Source: Mycobacterium sp. 4858 | GTDB lineage: Bacteria > Actinomycetota > Actinomycetes > Mycobacteriales > Mycobacteriaceae | Assembly (NCBI RefSeq): GCF_900240975.1 | Contig: NZ_LT968776.1 | Span: 682,001 to 746,000 of the forward strand | DNA: 64,000 bases | Direction: 5' to 3' | Part shown: positions 1 through 9,208 of the stretch, piece after piece | Position numbering within the stretch: position 1 is the stretch's first letter | How the letters are laid out: every line of letters begins with the position of its first letter | The notes under the pieces: generated by a model | The model's input: the letters and a program-made list of their open reading frames with translations, nothing else | Database searches by the model: none | Told to the model about the DNA's origin: nothing | Translations under genes and position numbers: made by a program

Positions 1-185
1 TCCGGCCGATAGGTCAGCAGGGCAGCGGTGCCCTCACGCGCCGCCCGGATGGCCTCGATGCGACCCCCGTCGGCGTCGGCGATCGACGAACCCTGCCACT
101 TCAGCAATCCGGCGCCTGACGCAAGCGACAGCGCCAGCCCCGGCAGCACAGCGTATGCCAGCACCCGAGACCAGTTGTTTCTCAA
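1..185 (-). CDS. Mce-associated membrane protein, 5' part only
   Basis: The gene runs off the left edge; 61 codons are visible. A short N-terminus (LRNNWSRVLAYAV) leads into one hydrophobic segment, followed by an acidic and basic stretch ending near EGTAALLTYRP. This is the usual opening of Mce-associated (Mas) proteins: a cytoplasmic tail, one membrane helix, then a helix before a periplasmic NTF2-like domain. The TTG start overlaps the stop of the preceding gene as TTGA, so translation is probably coupled. It sits directly after another mas gene at the end of the mce operon, which supports a role as an accessory or stabilising subunit of the Mce lipid importer. The C-terminus is unseen. 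Confidence 0.75.
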   Translation of the reverse strand, partial: MRNNWSRVLAYAVLPGLALSLASGAGLLKWQGSSIADADGGRIEAIRAAREGTAALLTYRP

Positions 186-751
186 GGCACGAACTCCACG
201 TTCGACACCTTCGCCTCGCCGCCGACCTTGACGACGGAGAGCCGCATCCGCCAGGCGTGCGGCTGCTGTTCGGCCGCCGCGGCGTTCGACGTGCGGACCG
301 TCACAGCGACCAGGACCTCGGCGCGGTCGCCGGACTGCGATTCGATGCCCGCTTCCGTCACCGTTCCGACAGACCTCGACCGGGTTCGCAACACCACGTC
401 GATGAAGGGCTGCGAACGTCTGGAGAAGTTGTCGTAGAGCTGCCCGGTCGCACCGGCCAGGATGCGTTGCACGTCGGCGTCGGCTTGACGGAAGTCGACC
501 GTGGTGAGGTTGACCGCAGCTTGGCGACCGGCCCGCAGAAAAAGCATGCGCTGCTCCTGGTCCTCATGCGCCCGGTGAGCACGCAGCCCAACCCACCCGA
601 TCAGCCCGATCAGCGCGCAGACGATGACGAGTCCGATGGTCAGCGTCAACCGGATCGGAGCGGCGTCGCGCTGCCGCTCCTGCTGCTTCGAGCCGTCGCC
701 GACTTCCGCAGGGGGCCCGGTCAATTCGGCGGTAGCAACATCGTCTGCCAT
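182..751 (-). CDS. Mce-associated membrane protein (Mas)
   Basis: This 189-residue protein has a soluble N-terminal tail of about 32 residues, one transmembrane helix (about 33-55), then an extracytoplasmic domain containing the pattern DFRQADADVQRILAGATG that is typical of Mas proteins encoded after mceF. The family is thought to associate with the Mce/YrbE complex that imports lipids or sterols; no enzyme activity is expected. The ATG start lies 30 bases inside mceF but has a strong AAAGGAG ribosome-binding site, so the overlap looks genuine. The next mas gene follows with a 4-base overlap. Confidence 0.85.
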   Translation of the reverse strand: MADDVATAELTGPPAEVGDGSKQQERQRDAAPIRLTLTIGLVIVCALIGLIGWVGLRAHRAHEDQEQRMLFLRAGRQAAVNLTTVDFRQADADVQRILAGATGQLYDNFSRRSQPFIDVVLRTRSRSVGTVTEAGIESQSGDRAEVLVAVTVRTSNAAAAEQQPHAWRMRLSVVKVGGEAKVSNVEFVP

Positions 752-2154
752 GTGCGCTCCTTTCCACCGGCGGTGGCCAGATCCGATTGCGTGTAGACAT
801 GCCCGTCAGGGCCGACGTAGGTGCCGGTGGCCGGGTCGTACTCGGCCGCCGGGATCGGCACCGGGGCCGGAACGGGCGGAGCCGGCGGACGCGGCTGCGG
901 GACGGGCTGACCCGAAAGCGTCGCGTTCGGGTCGCCTTTCCAGTTGTAACCGTCGTTGAGCGGAACGTAGCTGTCGTCGCTCTCGCACATCTGGACCGTC
1001 GGGGACCGCTTGCCCGGGTGGCCCACGCACGGGGTGTTGCGGACGCCGCGGACGTTCTGCGCGGAGTCCTGCGGCACCCGGCAATACAGGTCGCCCGCGG
1101 GGCGGTCCGGGTAGTCCTCCCACGACGGAACCCGCTGCTGCTGGGCGGGCAGGAAGCCGGTCAGACACGGTGGCGGCAGGTTCAGTCGCAGGTTGAAGCT
1201 CAGGAAGGCGCCCTTGTAGCCCTGCTTGGTGTTCCTGTTCGGGACGTTGATCGCCTGGATCGTGGCCACCGCCTGGGGAAGTAGGACCAGCAGCTGCTCG
1301 AGGCCGGCGTGATAGGTCAGCGCCACCTGCCCGACGCCGATCAGGTTGGCCAGCACGACCGGCAGCGTCGGGTTTACCCGTTCCAAGAGCTGTTGGACTT
1401 CCCCGACGGCCGGCGCGCCTTGCTCCAACACGCGCCGGAGGGCGGCGTCGCTTTTCTGAACGCCGCGGGTGAGCTCGGCCAGGTGTGCGGCCCACGCCCG
1501 TACCGCATCCGAGGTATCGGTCTGCGTGTCGAGCACCGGCTTGGAGTCGTCGATGAGGGTGAGCAGCGCACCGAGGTTCTTTCGCGCCTCGATGGACAGC
1601 GAGCTGGCGCCGGCCACGAGCCGGGACAGGTCCGGACCGAGCCCACCGACGGCGGTGGACGCCTCGTCGACGACGGTCTTGAGGTCCTCACGCGGGACCG
1701 ATTCCAAGCCCCGGTTCGCCGCATCGAGCATCGTGTCCAAGTCGGGCGGCACCGACACGCGATCGGCCCGGATCACGTCGCCGTCCCGCAGCGGGGGCGA
1801 ATCCCTGCGTGGCAGCAGGGCGATGTATTGCTCCCCCACCGCCGATTGGCTGTGCACCTGTGCATCGAGGTCCGCCGGGATGTCGATACCCGACTTCAGC
1901 GAGAGCACCGCCGCGACGCCGGCATCGGTCAGACGCACGCCGTCGACCCGGCCGACTTCGGTGCCGCGATAGGTGACGTTGCCGCTGGGGTATAGACCCG
2001 CGGCCTGCGGCAGCTCGACGGTGACCCGATACCGTCCGATGCCGACCATGGCCGGCACCTGGATATAGCCGAACACCATCACGGCGCCGCCGATCAGCGC
2101 GACGATCACGAAGATCGCCAACTGGACGAGGACTCGTCTGGACAAGGGCGGCAT
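721..2154 (-). CDS. MCE-family protein, MceF position
   Basis: This 477-residue protein is the last of six consecutive Mce proteins. It has an N-terminal membrane anchor (about 8-30), then an MCE domain with the hallmark run LPQAAGLYPSGNVTYRGTEVG, a long helical region, and a proline-rich tail (about 410-450). In the Mce model, six MCE proteins form a hexameric tunnel carrying lipid from the outer envelope to the YrbE permease. I chose ATG 2154, one base after the mceE stop. An in-frame upstream start at 2190 would overlap mceE by 35 bases and put extra residues before the anchor. The substrate cannot be read from sequence. Confidence 0.9.
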   Translation of the reverse strand: MPPLSRRVLVQLAIFVIVALIGGAVMVFGYIQVPAMVGIGRYRVTVELPQAAGLYPSGNVTYRGTEVGRVDGVRLTDAGVAAVLSLKSGIDIPADLDAQVHSQSAVGEQYIALLPRRDSPPLRDGDVIRADRVSVPPDLDTMLDAANRGLESVPREDLKTVVDEASTAVGGLGPDLSRLVAGASSLSIEARKNLGALLTLIDDSKPVLDTQTDTSDAVRAWAAHLAELTRGVQKSDAALRRVLEQGAPAVGEVQQLLERVNPTLPVVLANLIGVGQVALTYHAGLEQLLVLLPQAVATIQAINVPNRNTKQGYKGAFLSFNLRLNLPPPCLTGFLPAQQQRVPSWEDYPDRPAGDLYCRVPQDSAQNVRGVRNTPCVGHPGKRSPTVQMCESDDSYVPLNDGYNWKGDPNATLSGQPVPQPRPPAPPVPAPVPIPAAEYDPATGTYVGPDGHVYTQSDLATAGGKERTWQTMLLPPN

Positions 2155-2155
2155 G

Positions 2156-3295
2156 TCAACGGCCCTGATCCCAATGATACGGCGCGACAAGCGGATTGCC
2201 GGCGGTGTACGGGCTCGGCATCTGGCCGATCGTGCGACCCCACTGCAGCTCCAGCTCCGTCAAATTGCCCTCGAAGCGGGTGCCGGTGAGAAATGACGCG
2301 TCGAGCCGACTCAGCGTCAGGTCGATGATGGCCGTCAGATTGGCGTAGTCCCCGCGGGCCCACTTGCTGATGGTCTCCTTCGGGAAGGGATAGGTGGCGA
2401 GCAGGCTCAACGCGCGGGTCATGGCGGGACCCGCGTTGGCCAGCGATTCCAGCACCGGCGCCAGATCGTTGAGCTCTTTGACCAGAGCGTCCTTGGTCTG
2501 CCGTGTCGAATCGGCAACCAGCGCACTGAATTTGCCGAATTGATCCAGCGCCTCCACCAGGGTCTGTCGCTCGTCGGCCAGGGTGCGAAGCGCGGCCGGG
2601 ATGGCCGTCAGCGCCCTGTCCATCACCGGCTTCTGATCCGCGAACTGGCCGACCAGGGCGTTGACGCTCTCGGCGGCGGCGATGATGTCGCCGGTCTGGT
2701 CGGCCACGTGGCCGGTGAAGGTGTCGAGCTGGGCTATCAGGCTGTGGAGGTCGTCGGCGCGTCCGGCCAGCGCGGTGCTCAGCGACTGGGTGATGTCCTG
2801 AATCTGGCCGATCCCACCGCCGTTGAGCAACAACGAGATAACGGCGAGGGTCTGCTCCGTCGACGGGTAACTGCCGGCCGACGACAGGGCAATCAGCGAC
2901 CCCTCCCGCAGCCTGCCCCGGGGCGGGACGTCGGTGGGCGGCGCGAGCTCGACATGCAGGGAACCCAGCAGGCTGGTTTGGCCGATCGTTGCCGTCGCGT
3001 TCGCCGGCAGGTCGACATCGCCGTCGAGCCGGATCGTCAGCAGCGCATGCCAGCCCTGCCGCTCGATCCTGGTGACATTGCCGACGGTGACGTCACCGAC
3101 CTGCACACGCGAGTTCTGTTCGAGGGTGCCCACGTCGGGCAGTTGCGCCTGGATCGTGAACGCCCCGGGGCCGCGTCCGGCGGTTCCCGGCAGCGCGACC
3201 GAGTTCAGGCCGCGCCAGCCGCAGCCCGCCGGCGCGACCATCACCAGCACCGCCAGCAAGCCCATCGCGGCGCGACGCAGGACCCCGGCCGTCAC
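2156..3295 (-). CDS. MCE-family protein, MceE position (probable lipoprotein)
   Basis: This 379-residue protein begins with a signal-like segment VTAGVLRRAAMGLLAVLVM followed by APAGC, which fits a lipobox except for Pro at the -3 position. MceE proteins are normally lipoproteins. An MCE domain follows (about 40-150, including SRVQVGDVTVGNVTRIE), then helical repeats. The GTG start overlaps the mceD stop as GTGA. An open frame continues upstream for about 100 codons, but that part lies inside mceD and would displace the signal sequence. It is expected to be one of the six tunnel subunits anchored on the outer face of the membrane. Confidence 0.88.
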   Translation of the reverse strand: MTAGVLRRAAMGLLAVLVMVAPAGCGWRGLNSVALPGTAGRGPGAFTIQAQLPDVGTLEQNSRVQVGDVTVGNVTRIERQGWHALLTIRLDGDVDLPANATATIGQTSLLGSLHVELAPPTDVPPRGRLREGSLIALSSAGSYPSTEQTLAVISLLLNGGGIGQIQDITQSLSTALAGRADDLHSLIAQLDTFTGHVADQTGDIIAAAESVNALVGQFADQKPVMDRALTAIPAALRTLADERQTLVEALDQFGKFSALVADSTRQTKDALVKELNDLAPVLESLANAGPAMTRALSLLATYPFPKETISKWARGDYANLTAIIDLTLSRLDASFLTGTRFEGNLTELELQWGRTIGQMPSPYTAGNPLVAPYHWDQGR

Positions 3296-4578
3296 GATCC
3301 ACCCTCGGTCGGCAGCATCAACCCGCGCAAGCCGTCGGCGGGATTGGTCGGGTGCACCCGGGCCGGCGCGGCCGGGACGCCCGGGCTTCCGCCGGGATTC
3401 GGCTGCGGCGGAACATAATCCGGGCGCATCCAGTCCTCGCTGTAGGTCACCTCGTTCGGGCGCGCCGTGGCGCCGACCACTAGGTTCTCGCCCAGCGGCG
3501 GGAAGTTGTACTGACGGTTCTTGATGATCGGGGCCAGGTACTGAACGCACAGCTTCGCCGACTGGTCCCAGCCCAGGCGCGACGCCGCCTGTATCGCCCC
3601 GCACAGGAAGGCGACGGGATTGGCGAAGTTGGCGAACGCCGGCGCACCGCTCAGCGTGCCTTGCGCGGGCTGATAGATGTTCATGAAGTTCTGCAGCTCG
3701 GTGGGGGCGATGTGCAGGGCCTGCCTCAAGTCGTCGAGGCTGTTGTTCAGCGCCGTCGACACCGACGCCAGCCTGTCCGACGTCGTGCCGAGCGCTTCCC
3801 GGTTGTCGGCCACGAAGGTCCGCACGTCGCCGACGACGTCGGAAAGTGCCGTGAGCGCCTTGGCGACCTCGTCGGGGTCGTTGGTCAGCAGGCCGGTGAC
3901 CGACGCCAGGTTCTGATTCAGCTGCCGCATCAGGTCACCACTGCTCTGCAACGCCGAAACCAGAATCGACAGGTTCTTCACCGTGCTGAACAGATCGTCG
4001 CTGTGGTCGCCGAGCGCCGAAACCGCTTGGGAGAGTTTGACGATGGTGTCGCGGATGGACACTCCCTGGCCGCGCAGGTTGTTCGCGGCGGTCCTGACCA
4101 GCGACCCGAGGGGGCTCAGGCCGCCGTGTGTCGGCTGCAGCATCTGGGTGAGCTTTTCGAGGTCCTGACGCAGGTCGTCCCACTCCACCGGGACCGCGGT
4201 GCGGGTCTGCGGGATCACGGCGCCGTCTTGCATCCGCGGGCCGCCGGTGTAGGCGGGGGTCAGTTGGATCGCCCGCGCGGTAACCAGGGACGGCGACAGG
4301 ATCACGGCCTTGGCGTCGGCGGGCACCTGGTATCGGGCCTCATACCAGAAGGTGATCTTGACGACCTCGGGTTGCGGCTCGATCTTCTTGATGTGACCGA
4401 CCGCCACACCCAGGATGCGCACCTCGTCGCCCACGAAGATGCCGTTGCTGTTGGTGAAGTAGGCGACCACCGTGGTGGTGCGGCTCACCGCGGACGAGTG
4501 CCAGGCCACCGCGGCACCGGCGAGCAAGGTCAGCACCAGCGCCGCAGCCAGGGCGATCCTGGCGTTGTGGCGGTTCAT
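3292..4578 (-). CDS. MCE-family protein, MceD position
   Basis: This 428-residue protein has an N-terminal hydrophobic anchor (about 7-27), then an MCE domain with the characteristic run TNSNGIFVGDEVRILGVAVGHI, a long helical stretch, and a C-terminal proline-rich tail around QPNPGGSPGVPAAPARVHP. Its start overlaps the mceC stop (ATGA), and its own stop overlaps the mceE GTG. It is expected to be one of six subunits of the envelope-spanning lipid tunnel. Sequence alone does not show which cargo this paralogous mce system carries. Confidence 0.9.
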   Translation of the reverse strand: MNRHNARIALAAALVLTLLAGAAVAWHSSAVSRTTTVVAYFTNSNGIFVGDEVRILGVAVGHIKKIEPQPEVVKITFWYEARYQVPADAKAVILSPSLVTARAIQLTPAYTGGPRMQDGAVIPQTRTAVPVEWDDLRQDLEKLTQMLQPTHGGLSPLGSLVRTAANNLRGQGVSIRDTIVKLSQAVSALGDHSDDLFSTVKNLSILVSALQSSGDLMRQLNQNLASVTGLLTNDPDEVAKALTALSDVVGDVRTFVADNREALGTTSDRLASVSTALNNSLDDLRQALHIAPTELQNFMNIYQPAQGTLSGAPAFANFANPVAFLCGAIQAASRLGWDQSAKLCVQYLAPIIKNRQYNFPPLGENLVVGATARPNEVTYSEDWMRPDYVPPQPNPGGSPGVPAAPARVHPTNPADGLRGLMLPTEGGS

Positions 4579-5891
4579 CTTTCACCGGCTTTCGGTGGCG
4601 ACGGCGGTTCACCCGGCGCCGGCACGTATACCGGCGACGGTGAAGGAGGCGCCGGGGGCGGGGCCGTCTGCCCCGGGGCGATCGGCGGTGGCCCCGGCGG
4701 CGGTCCGCCCGGCGGCGGCGCGGGGGGCGGCTCACGGTAGGGGTAGCGCGGATCACCGGGATTGCCGGTGATCGCGTCCGGGAGGTTCAGCCTCGGATCG
4801 CCGCCCTGACCCGTGCGCGGGAACGGCACCGGCAGGGCGGGTGTTCCCGGCTGACCGACCTGCGGGTCGGTGAGTTGCGACGGCAGCAGCACATTCGGGT
4901 CCAGGCCCAGGTCGGAGAACGCGGCGTCGACGAATGGTTGGATGAACTGACCGGGGATCAGGTTGGCGATGTAGAAGTTGAACCACGGACCGCTGGACAT
5001 CGATTCGCCGAGCGACAGCGCATAGTCATCGAACTTCCTGATCGCCTGCCGCACTCGTTCTTTGCGGTTGTCGACGATGGTCAAGACCTCGTTGAGCTTG
5101 TCCAGTGCCGGCTTGAGGGTCTGGCGGTTGTCGGCGATGAGCCCTTTGATCTGCCGGCTCACCGCCGCGATGTTGCCCGAGATCTGGTCCAGCGCGCGGC
5201 TCTGGCTCTGCAACTCTGCGAGCAGGGCGTTGGTGTCGGTGACCAGACGGGCGATCTGGTCGCTGCGTTCGCTCAGCACGGTGGTGGCTTTGTTGGCGTT
5301 GGCCAGGAGATTTCGCAATTGCGTGTCGCGGTCGCTCAACGTCTGTGAGAACCGCGCGACGCCGGCTACCGCGATCTTCAGGTCGGCGGGGGTGTCGGAG
5401 AAGGTGTCCGCCAGCACCGCCAGTGATTCGGACAGCCGGTTGGTGTCGATCCCGCTGATGGCGGCGCCGAGGTCGCCGAGCGCGTCGGGCAGCTGGTAGG
5501 GCGCGTGGGTGTGCTCGAGCGGGATCGGCCCGGACAGCCTGCCGTCGCCGCGGGTGGTGATCTCCAGGATCTTGGCGCCCAGCAGGCTCTTGGTCTTGAT
5601 CGATGCCTCGCTGCGATCCCCGATCCGGATGTGCTTGTCCACCTCGAACGTGACGAGCACCCGCGGGCCGTCGAGCGCGATGCTGTCCACCGTGCCCGCC
5701 TTCAGACCCGAAACCTGCACGGCGGCACCCGTTAACAGCCCGCCCGCCTCGGCGAAGTATGCCGAATATTGCCTGCCCGATTTGAACAAGGGCAGCTTGT
5801 CGTAGGTCAGCGACACCGCCACCACGCCTGCGACGACCACGACACCGATCGCGCCGACGGCCAGCGGATTGCGTTCGGAGAAGTACTTCAT
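4575..5891 (-). CDS. MCE-family protein, MceC position
   Basis: This 438-residue protein has an anchor helix (about 11-30), an MCE domain (AYFAEAGGLLTGAAVQVSGL), coiled helical repeats (about 150-290), and a very proline-rich C-terminus (PPPAPPPGGPPPGPPPIAPG and similar) typical of MceC. I chose ATG 5891 because it forms an ATGA overlap with mceB and is preceded by GGGGAG at good spacing. A GTG at 5903 is in frame, but the ribosome-binding site would then abut it. It is a tunnel subunit by family membership. Confidence 0.9.
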   Translation of the reverse strand: MKYFSERNPLAVGAIGVVVVAGVVAVSLTYDKLPLFKSGRQYSAYFAEAGGLLTGAAVQVSGLKAGTVDSIALDGPRVLVTFEVDKHIRIGDRSEASIKTKSLLGAKILEITTRGDGRLSGPIPLEHTHAPYQLPDALGDLGAAISGIDTNRLSESLAVLADTFSDTPADLKIAVAGVARFSQTLSDRDTQLRNLLANANKATTVLSERSDQIARLVTDTNALLAELQSQSRALDQISGNIAAVSRQIKGLIADNRQTLKPALDKLNEVLTIVDNRKERVRQAIRKFDDYALSLGESMSSGPWFNFYIANLIPGQFIQPFVDAAFSDLGLDPNVLLPSQLTDPQVGQPGTPALPVPFPRTGQGGDPRLNLPDAITGNPGDPRYPYREPPPAPPPGGPPPGPPPIAPGQTAPPPAPPSPSPVYVPAPGEPPSPPKAGER

Positions 5892-6916
5892 CGTGGCGTG
5901 CACCTCCCCGAGGGCTGGCCGATCACTTTGACGTAAACCGGCTGCCCGCCTTTGCCGTTCAGCTTGAAGAGCATTTCGCAGAGATAAAAACTGAAGAAGT
6001 CGCCATAGAGGCCCTGGCGGTTCAGCATCTGGTAGGCATCCGGCAGGGTGTTGAGGAAGTCGTCGAAATAGTCTCGGTCGGCCATGATCAGGCCGCCCAC
6101 CCGGTCGCCCTCGCCGAGGATCTTCGCCAGGGGCGCGCGGCCTTTCGCGATCAGGTCGGCAACCGAACCGGCCGCGGCGTTGGCGTAGGCGATCCCGTTG
6201 CTGATGTCTCGCTTACGGTCGGCGAGCGTTTCCAGCAGCCGGGACAACGAGTCGACGGTGTTTGCGAACTGGGCGCTCTGGTCTCCGAGCGAGCCCAACA
6301 CCGTGTGCAGGTTGAGAATGACCTGCCCGATGAGCCGGTCCCGGTCCGCCAGGGCGTTGGTCAGCGCGGCGGTGCGCGCCAAGACGGAACTGATCGTTGC
6401 GCCCTCGCCCTGGAACGCCTTGATGAGTTCGCTGGACAAGGTGTTGACCTGGTTGGGATCCAGCGCGCGAAACAACGGGCGGAAGCCGCCGATCAGCGCG
6501 TCCAGATCCAGCGCCGGCGACGTCCGGCCCAGCGGAATGGTGTCGCCGGGCCGGAGTTGCCTTGTGCCACCGGGTCCTTCCTGCAGCGCCAGGTACCGGC
6601 CGCCGATGAGGTTCTGGTAGCGGATGACCGCCTTGCTGCCGTCGGTAAGCACCACCGTGTTGTCGGCGCTGAAGTCGACGACCACGGTGCCGTCGTCCTG
6701 GACCGAGATCTTGTTGACCTTGCCGACCTCGACGCCCGCGATGCGGACGAAGTTGCCGACCTCGAGTCCGGACACGTTGCTGAACCTGGCCTTGTACGGC
6801 ATCTCGTTGCCGAACCGCAGCTGCGCGAAGATCGCCAGCATCGCGACCAGGCCCAGGGTGCACACGACCAAGAAGATGGCCAGGCGCCAGATGGCGCCCG
6901 ACAGGTTCTCCTTCAT
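5888..6916 (-). CDS. MCE-family protein, MceB position
   Basis: At 342 residues this is the shortest Mce protein of the set, as is usual for MceB. It has an N-terminal membrane helix (about 10-32), then the MCE domain core ARFSNVSGLEVGNFVRIAGV, followed by helical regions. The C-terminus (GQPSGRCTPR) lacks the proline-rich tail of its neighbours. The start forms an ATGA overlap with mceA, and the stop overlaps mceC. It is expected to be part of the heterohexameric lipid channel in the periplasm. Confidence 0.9.
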   Translation of the reverse strand: MKENLSGAIWRLAIFLVVCTLGLVAMLAIFAQLRFGNEMPYKARFSNVSGLEVGNFVRIAGVEVGKVNKISVQDDGTVVVDFSADNTVVLTDGSKAVIRYQNLIGGRYLALQEGPGGTRQLRPGDTIPLGRTSPALDLDALIGGFRPLFRALDPNQVNTLSSELIKAFQGEGATISSVLARTAALTNALADRDRLIGQVILNLHTVLGSLGDQSAQFANTVDSLSRLLETLADRKRDISNGIAYANAAAGSVADLIAKGRAPLAKILGEGDRVGGLIMADRDYFDDFLNTLPDAYQMLNRQGLYGDFFSFYLCEMLFKLNGKGGQPVYVKVIGQPSGRCTPR

Positions 6917-8346
6917 GGCGTGCTCCTCGGTGACGTCGGTCGCTGGTCGTCAGGGCGGTGGCGGTGCGGGGGTGGGCTGCAGCTGTGCGGCGGGGGCCCC
7001 GGTTCGGGCGGCGCGCCCGGCGGTGGCGCCGGCGGCAGACCCGGGTACAGCGGGGTTCCGTCCGGGGCGTATTGCGGGGCGCCATACGGCGGCGCTCCCG
7101 GGTACGGGATCGGCCCGGGAGCGGGACCCCCGGGATAGCGGATGCTGGGTGGTTCGGGGATTCCGCGGGTGACGGGCAGGTAGTCGGCGTATCCCGGGAA
7201 CGCGATCCCGGGATTGGGCCGGATATCCAGACCGGTTCCCCATCCCGTGTTCGTAATGAGTTGGCGCAGAGGCCAATTGGCTGCGACGTCCGGCAGTGAT
7301 CCGCATCCCGGCTGACCGCCGGGACCCCCCTTGGCGCCGACGATCGGAAGGTTTTGCGGGTACCGGTATTGGTCCGCGCCGAACAGCGGTGTGCTGTCGA
7401 TGATCAACGAGTATCCGTTGGCGCCGCCCATCGCGTCCCGGTACCCGGTGTCGAGGGCGGTTTTCGCGCCGACCAACATGCACGTCAGTGCGGGGTTGTA
7501 TTTCATCAGCAGGCTGGTGGTCGGTTCGAGCAGATTCACCGCCCTGATGATGTTGTCCTTGTTGGGCCCAACAAGATTGATCCCGCTGCGGGAAAGCCCG
7601 ATGGCGCCGGCGAGCAGCGCGTCGAGGGCGGCCGAGTCATGGTCGATCGTGCCGCTGGTGGTGCCGGCGGCGTCGAGCACCCGCAGAATATCCTGTGCCG
7701 CAGGGTCGTAGGTGTCGCTGATGCCCTTGACCGCGCGAATGTCCGCCCTGACCGTTTCGGCGCGCGGATTGATCGCGCGCAGCACCTCGTCGGCGTCGGT
7801 GATGCCCTGGCCGATGACTGGTCCTCGGCCGCGCAAGCCCTCGGCCAGCGCGGACAGGACGGCCTGCAGCTTGGCCGGGTCGATCTCGTCCAGCACCTTG
7901 ACGAGGTTGGCGAACATGGTGTTGACCTCGGTGCCGACGTTGTCGACGGGGATCACCGCCCCGGCCGACAGGCGCTTCGGGCTGGGCCGGCTCGGATACA
8001 CGAGGTCGACGTATTTGGCGCTGAAGAAGGTGGTCGCCCTGATGCGGGCGCGCACATTCGCGGGGATGTATCGGACCTGGTTCGGGTCGAGATCCAGCCT
8101 GAGGCTTACCTTGTCCTTGCCGGTGTGGATCTCGGCGACCCGGCCCACCTGCACCCCGCGCATCTTGACCTTGCCGCCGCGGTCCATCACCAGGCCGGCC
8201 CGGTCGGATACCACCGTCACCGGCACGTACGACTTGAACTCCCCCGAGAAGAAGGCAGACGTCAGCGCGATGGTGCCGAGCGTGGCGACGGCCAAGATCA
8301 GTGTCCACCACGCGGGATGCATCCCCTCTGAGCGCGATTCCGACAT
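6913..8346 (-). CDS. MCE-family protein, MceA position
   Basis: This 477-residue protein has a cytoplasmic tail, a membrane helix (about 12-31, containing AWWTLILAVATLG), an MCE domain (SDRAGLVMDRGGKVKMRGVQ), helical repeats, a conserved cysteine segment PGCGSLPDVAANWP, and a strongly proline-rich tail. The WWTLIL opening and the central NLLEPTTSLLMKYNP segment remind me of the Mce3A branch rather than Mce1A or Mce4A; this is from memory, so I give no number. ATG 8346 follows the yrbEB stop by four bases. It is the first tunnel subunit and probably contacts the YrbE permeases. Confidence 0.92.
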   Translation of the reverse strand: MSESRSEGMHPAWWTLILAVATLGTIALTSAFFSGEFKSYVPVTVVSDRAGLVMDRGGKVKMRGVQVGRVAEIHTGKDKVSLRLDLDPNQVRYIPANVRARIRATTFFSAKYVDLVYPSRPSPKRLSAGAVIPVDNVGTEVNTMFANLVKVLDEIDPAKLQAVLSALAEGLRGRGPVIGQGITDADEVLRAINPRAETVRADIRAVKGISDTYDPAAQDILRVLDAAGTTSGTIDHDSAALDALLAGAIGLSRSGINLVGPNKDNIIRAVNLLEPTTSLLMKYNPALTCMLVGAKTALDTGYRDAMGGANGYSLIIDSTPLFGADQYRYPQNLPIVGAKGGPGGQPGCGSLPDVAANWPLRQLITNTGWGTGLDIRPNPGIAFPGYADYLPVTRGIPEPPSIRYPGGPAPGPIPYPGAPPYGAPQYAPDGTPLYPGLPPAPPPGAPPEPGPPPHSCSPPPHRHRPDDQRPTSPRSTP

Positions 8347-8350
8347 GGTC

Positions 8351-9208
8351 CTACCCGGAGAGGTTGAAGTGGCCGGACTGGCCGTGTACGGAAAGCGAGA
8401 TCGCCAGCACGATCAGCGTCAGCACGATCAGGGAAGTGCGGACCGAGTGACCGACCGCCCGGCCCACGCCGGCGGGGCCGCCCCACGCGTTGTAGCCGTA
8501 GTAGGTGTGCACGAGCATGACGGCGATCGCCGCGGCGATCACGGTGACGAACGACCACAGCAGGTCGGTCGAATTGAGAAATGTGCGGAAGTAGTGGTCG
8601 TACACGCCGGTGGACTGGCCGTAGATGCCCGTCGTGCCGAACCGCGCCGCCTGAAACGCACACACCACCGCCACGCAGTACAGCGGGATGACCACGACCA
8701 CACCCGCGACCACCCGGGTGGAGACGAGGTAGGCGATGGATCGCACCGCCATCACCTCGAGCGCGTCGATCTCGTCGGCGATCCGCATCGCGCCCAACTG
8801 CGCGGTCGCGCCCGCGCCGATGGTCGCGGCCAGGCCGACGCCGGCGACCGCGGGCGAAATGATGCGTACGTTGACGTAGGCGGAGATGAATCCCGTCATC
8901 GCCTCGACGCCGATGCCGGACAGCTGGTTGTAGCCCTGTACGGCGATGACCGCGCCGGTCGACAGGGTCAGGAAGCCTACGATCACCACGGTGCCGCCGA
9001 TCACCGCCAACGCGCCGGTGCCCAGGCTCATCTGGGCGACCAGTCGGATGATCTCCTTCCCGTAACGAGCGAAGGCCGTACGCATTTCGGCGATCGCCAT
9101 CGCGTAGAACTTCACCTGCGCGCCAACGCGATTCCAATCGGCGGCAACGCGGCCCGCCGCGTGCGGCAGCCAGTCGAATCGCTGGTGTAGCGCGCTGTCG
9201 CCGGTCAT
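8351..9208 (-). CDS. YrbE-type (MlaE-like) permease, second copy
   Basis: This 285-residue integral membrane protein of the MlaE/YrbE family has about five or six helices. The conserved loop GAGATAQLGAMRIADEIDAL, which contains the E-I-D-A-L motif contacted by the MceG/MlaF ATPase, is clear at about 135-155. Together with the upstream yrbEA it should form the permease of a type I Mce ABC importer. The ATPase MceG is encoded elsewhere. The start at 9208 overlaps the yrbEA stop as ATGA, and the frame upstream of it belongs to the neighbouring gene. Confidence 0.93.
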   Translation of the reverse strand: MTGDSALHQRFDWLPHAAGRVAADWNRVGAQVKFYAMAIAEMRTAFARYGKEIIRLVAQMSLGTGALAVIGGTVVIVGFLTLSTGAVIAVQGYNQLSGIGVEAMTGFISAYVNVRIISPAVAGVGLAATIGAGATAQLGAMRIADEIDALEVMAVRSIAYLVSTRVVAGVVVVIPLYCVAVVCAFQAARFGTTGIYGQSTGVYDHYFRTFLNSTDLLWSFVTVIAAAIAVMLVHTYYGYNAWGGPAGVGRAVGHSVRTSLIVLTLIVLAISLSVHGQSGHFNLSG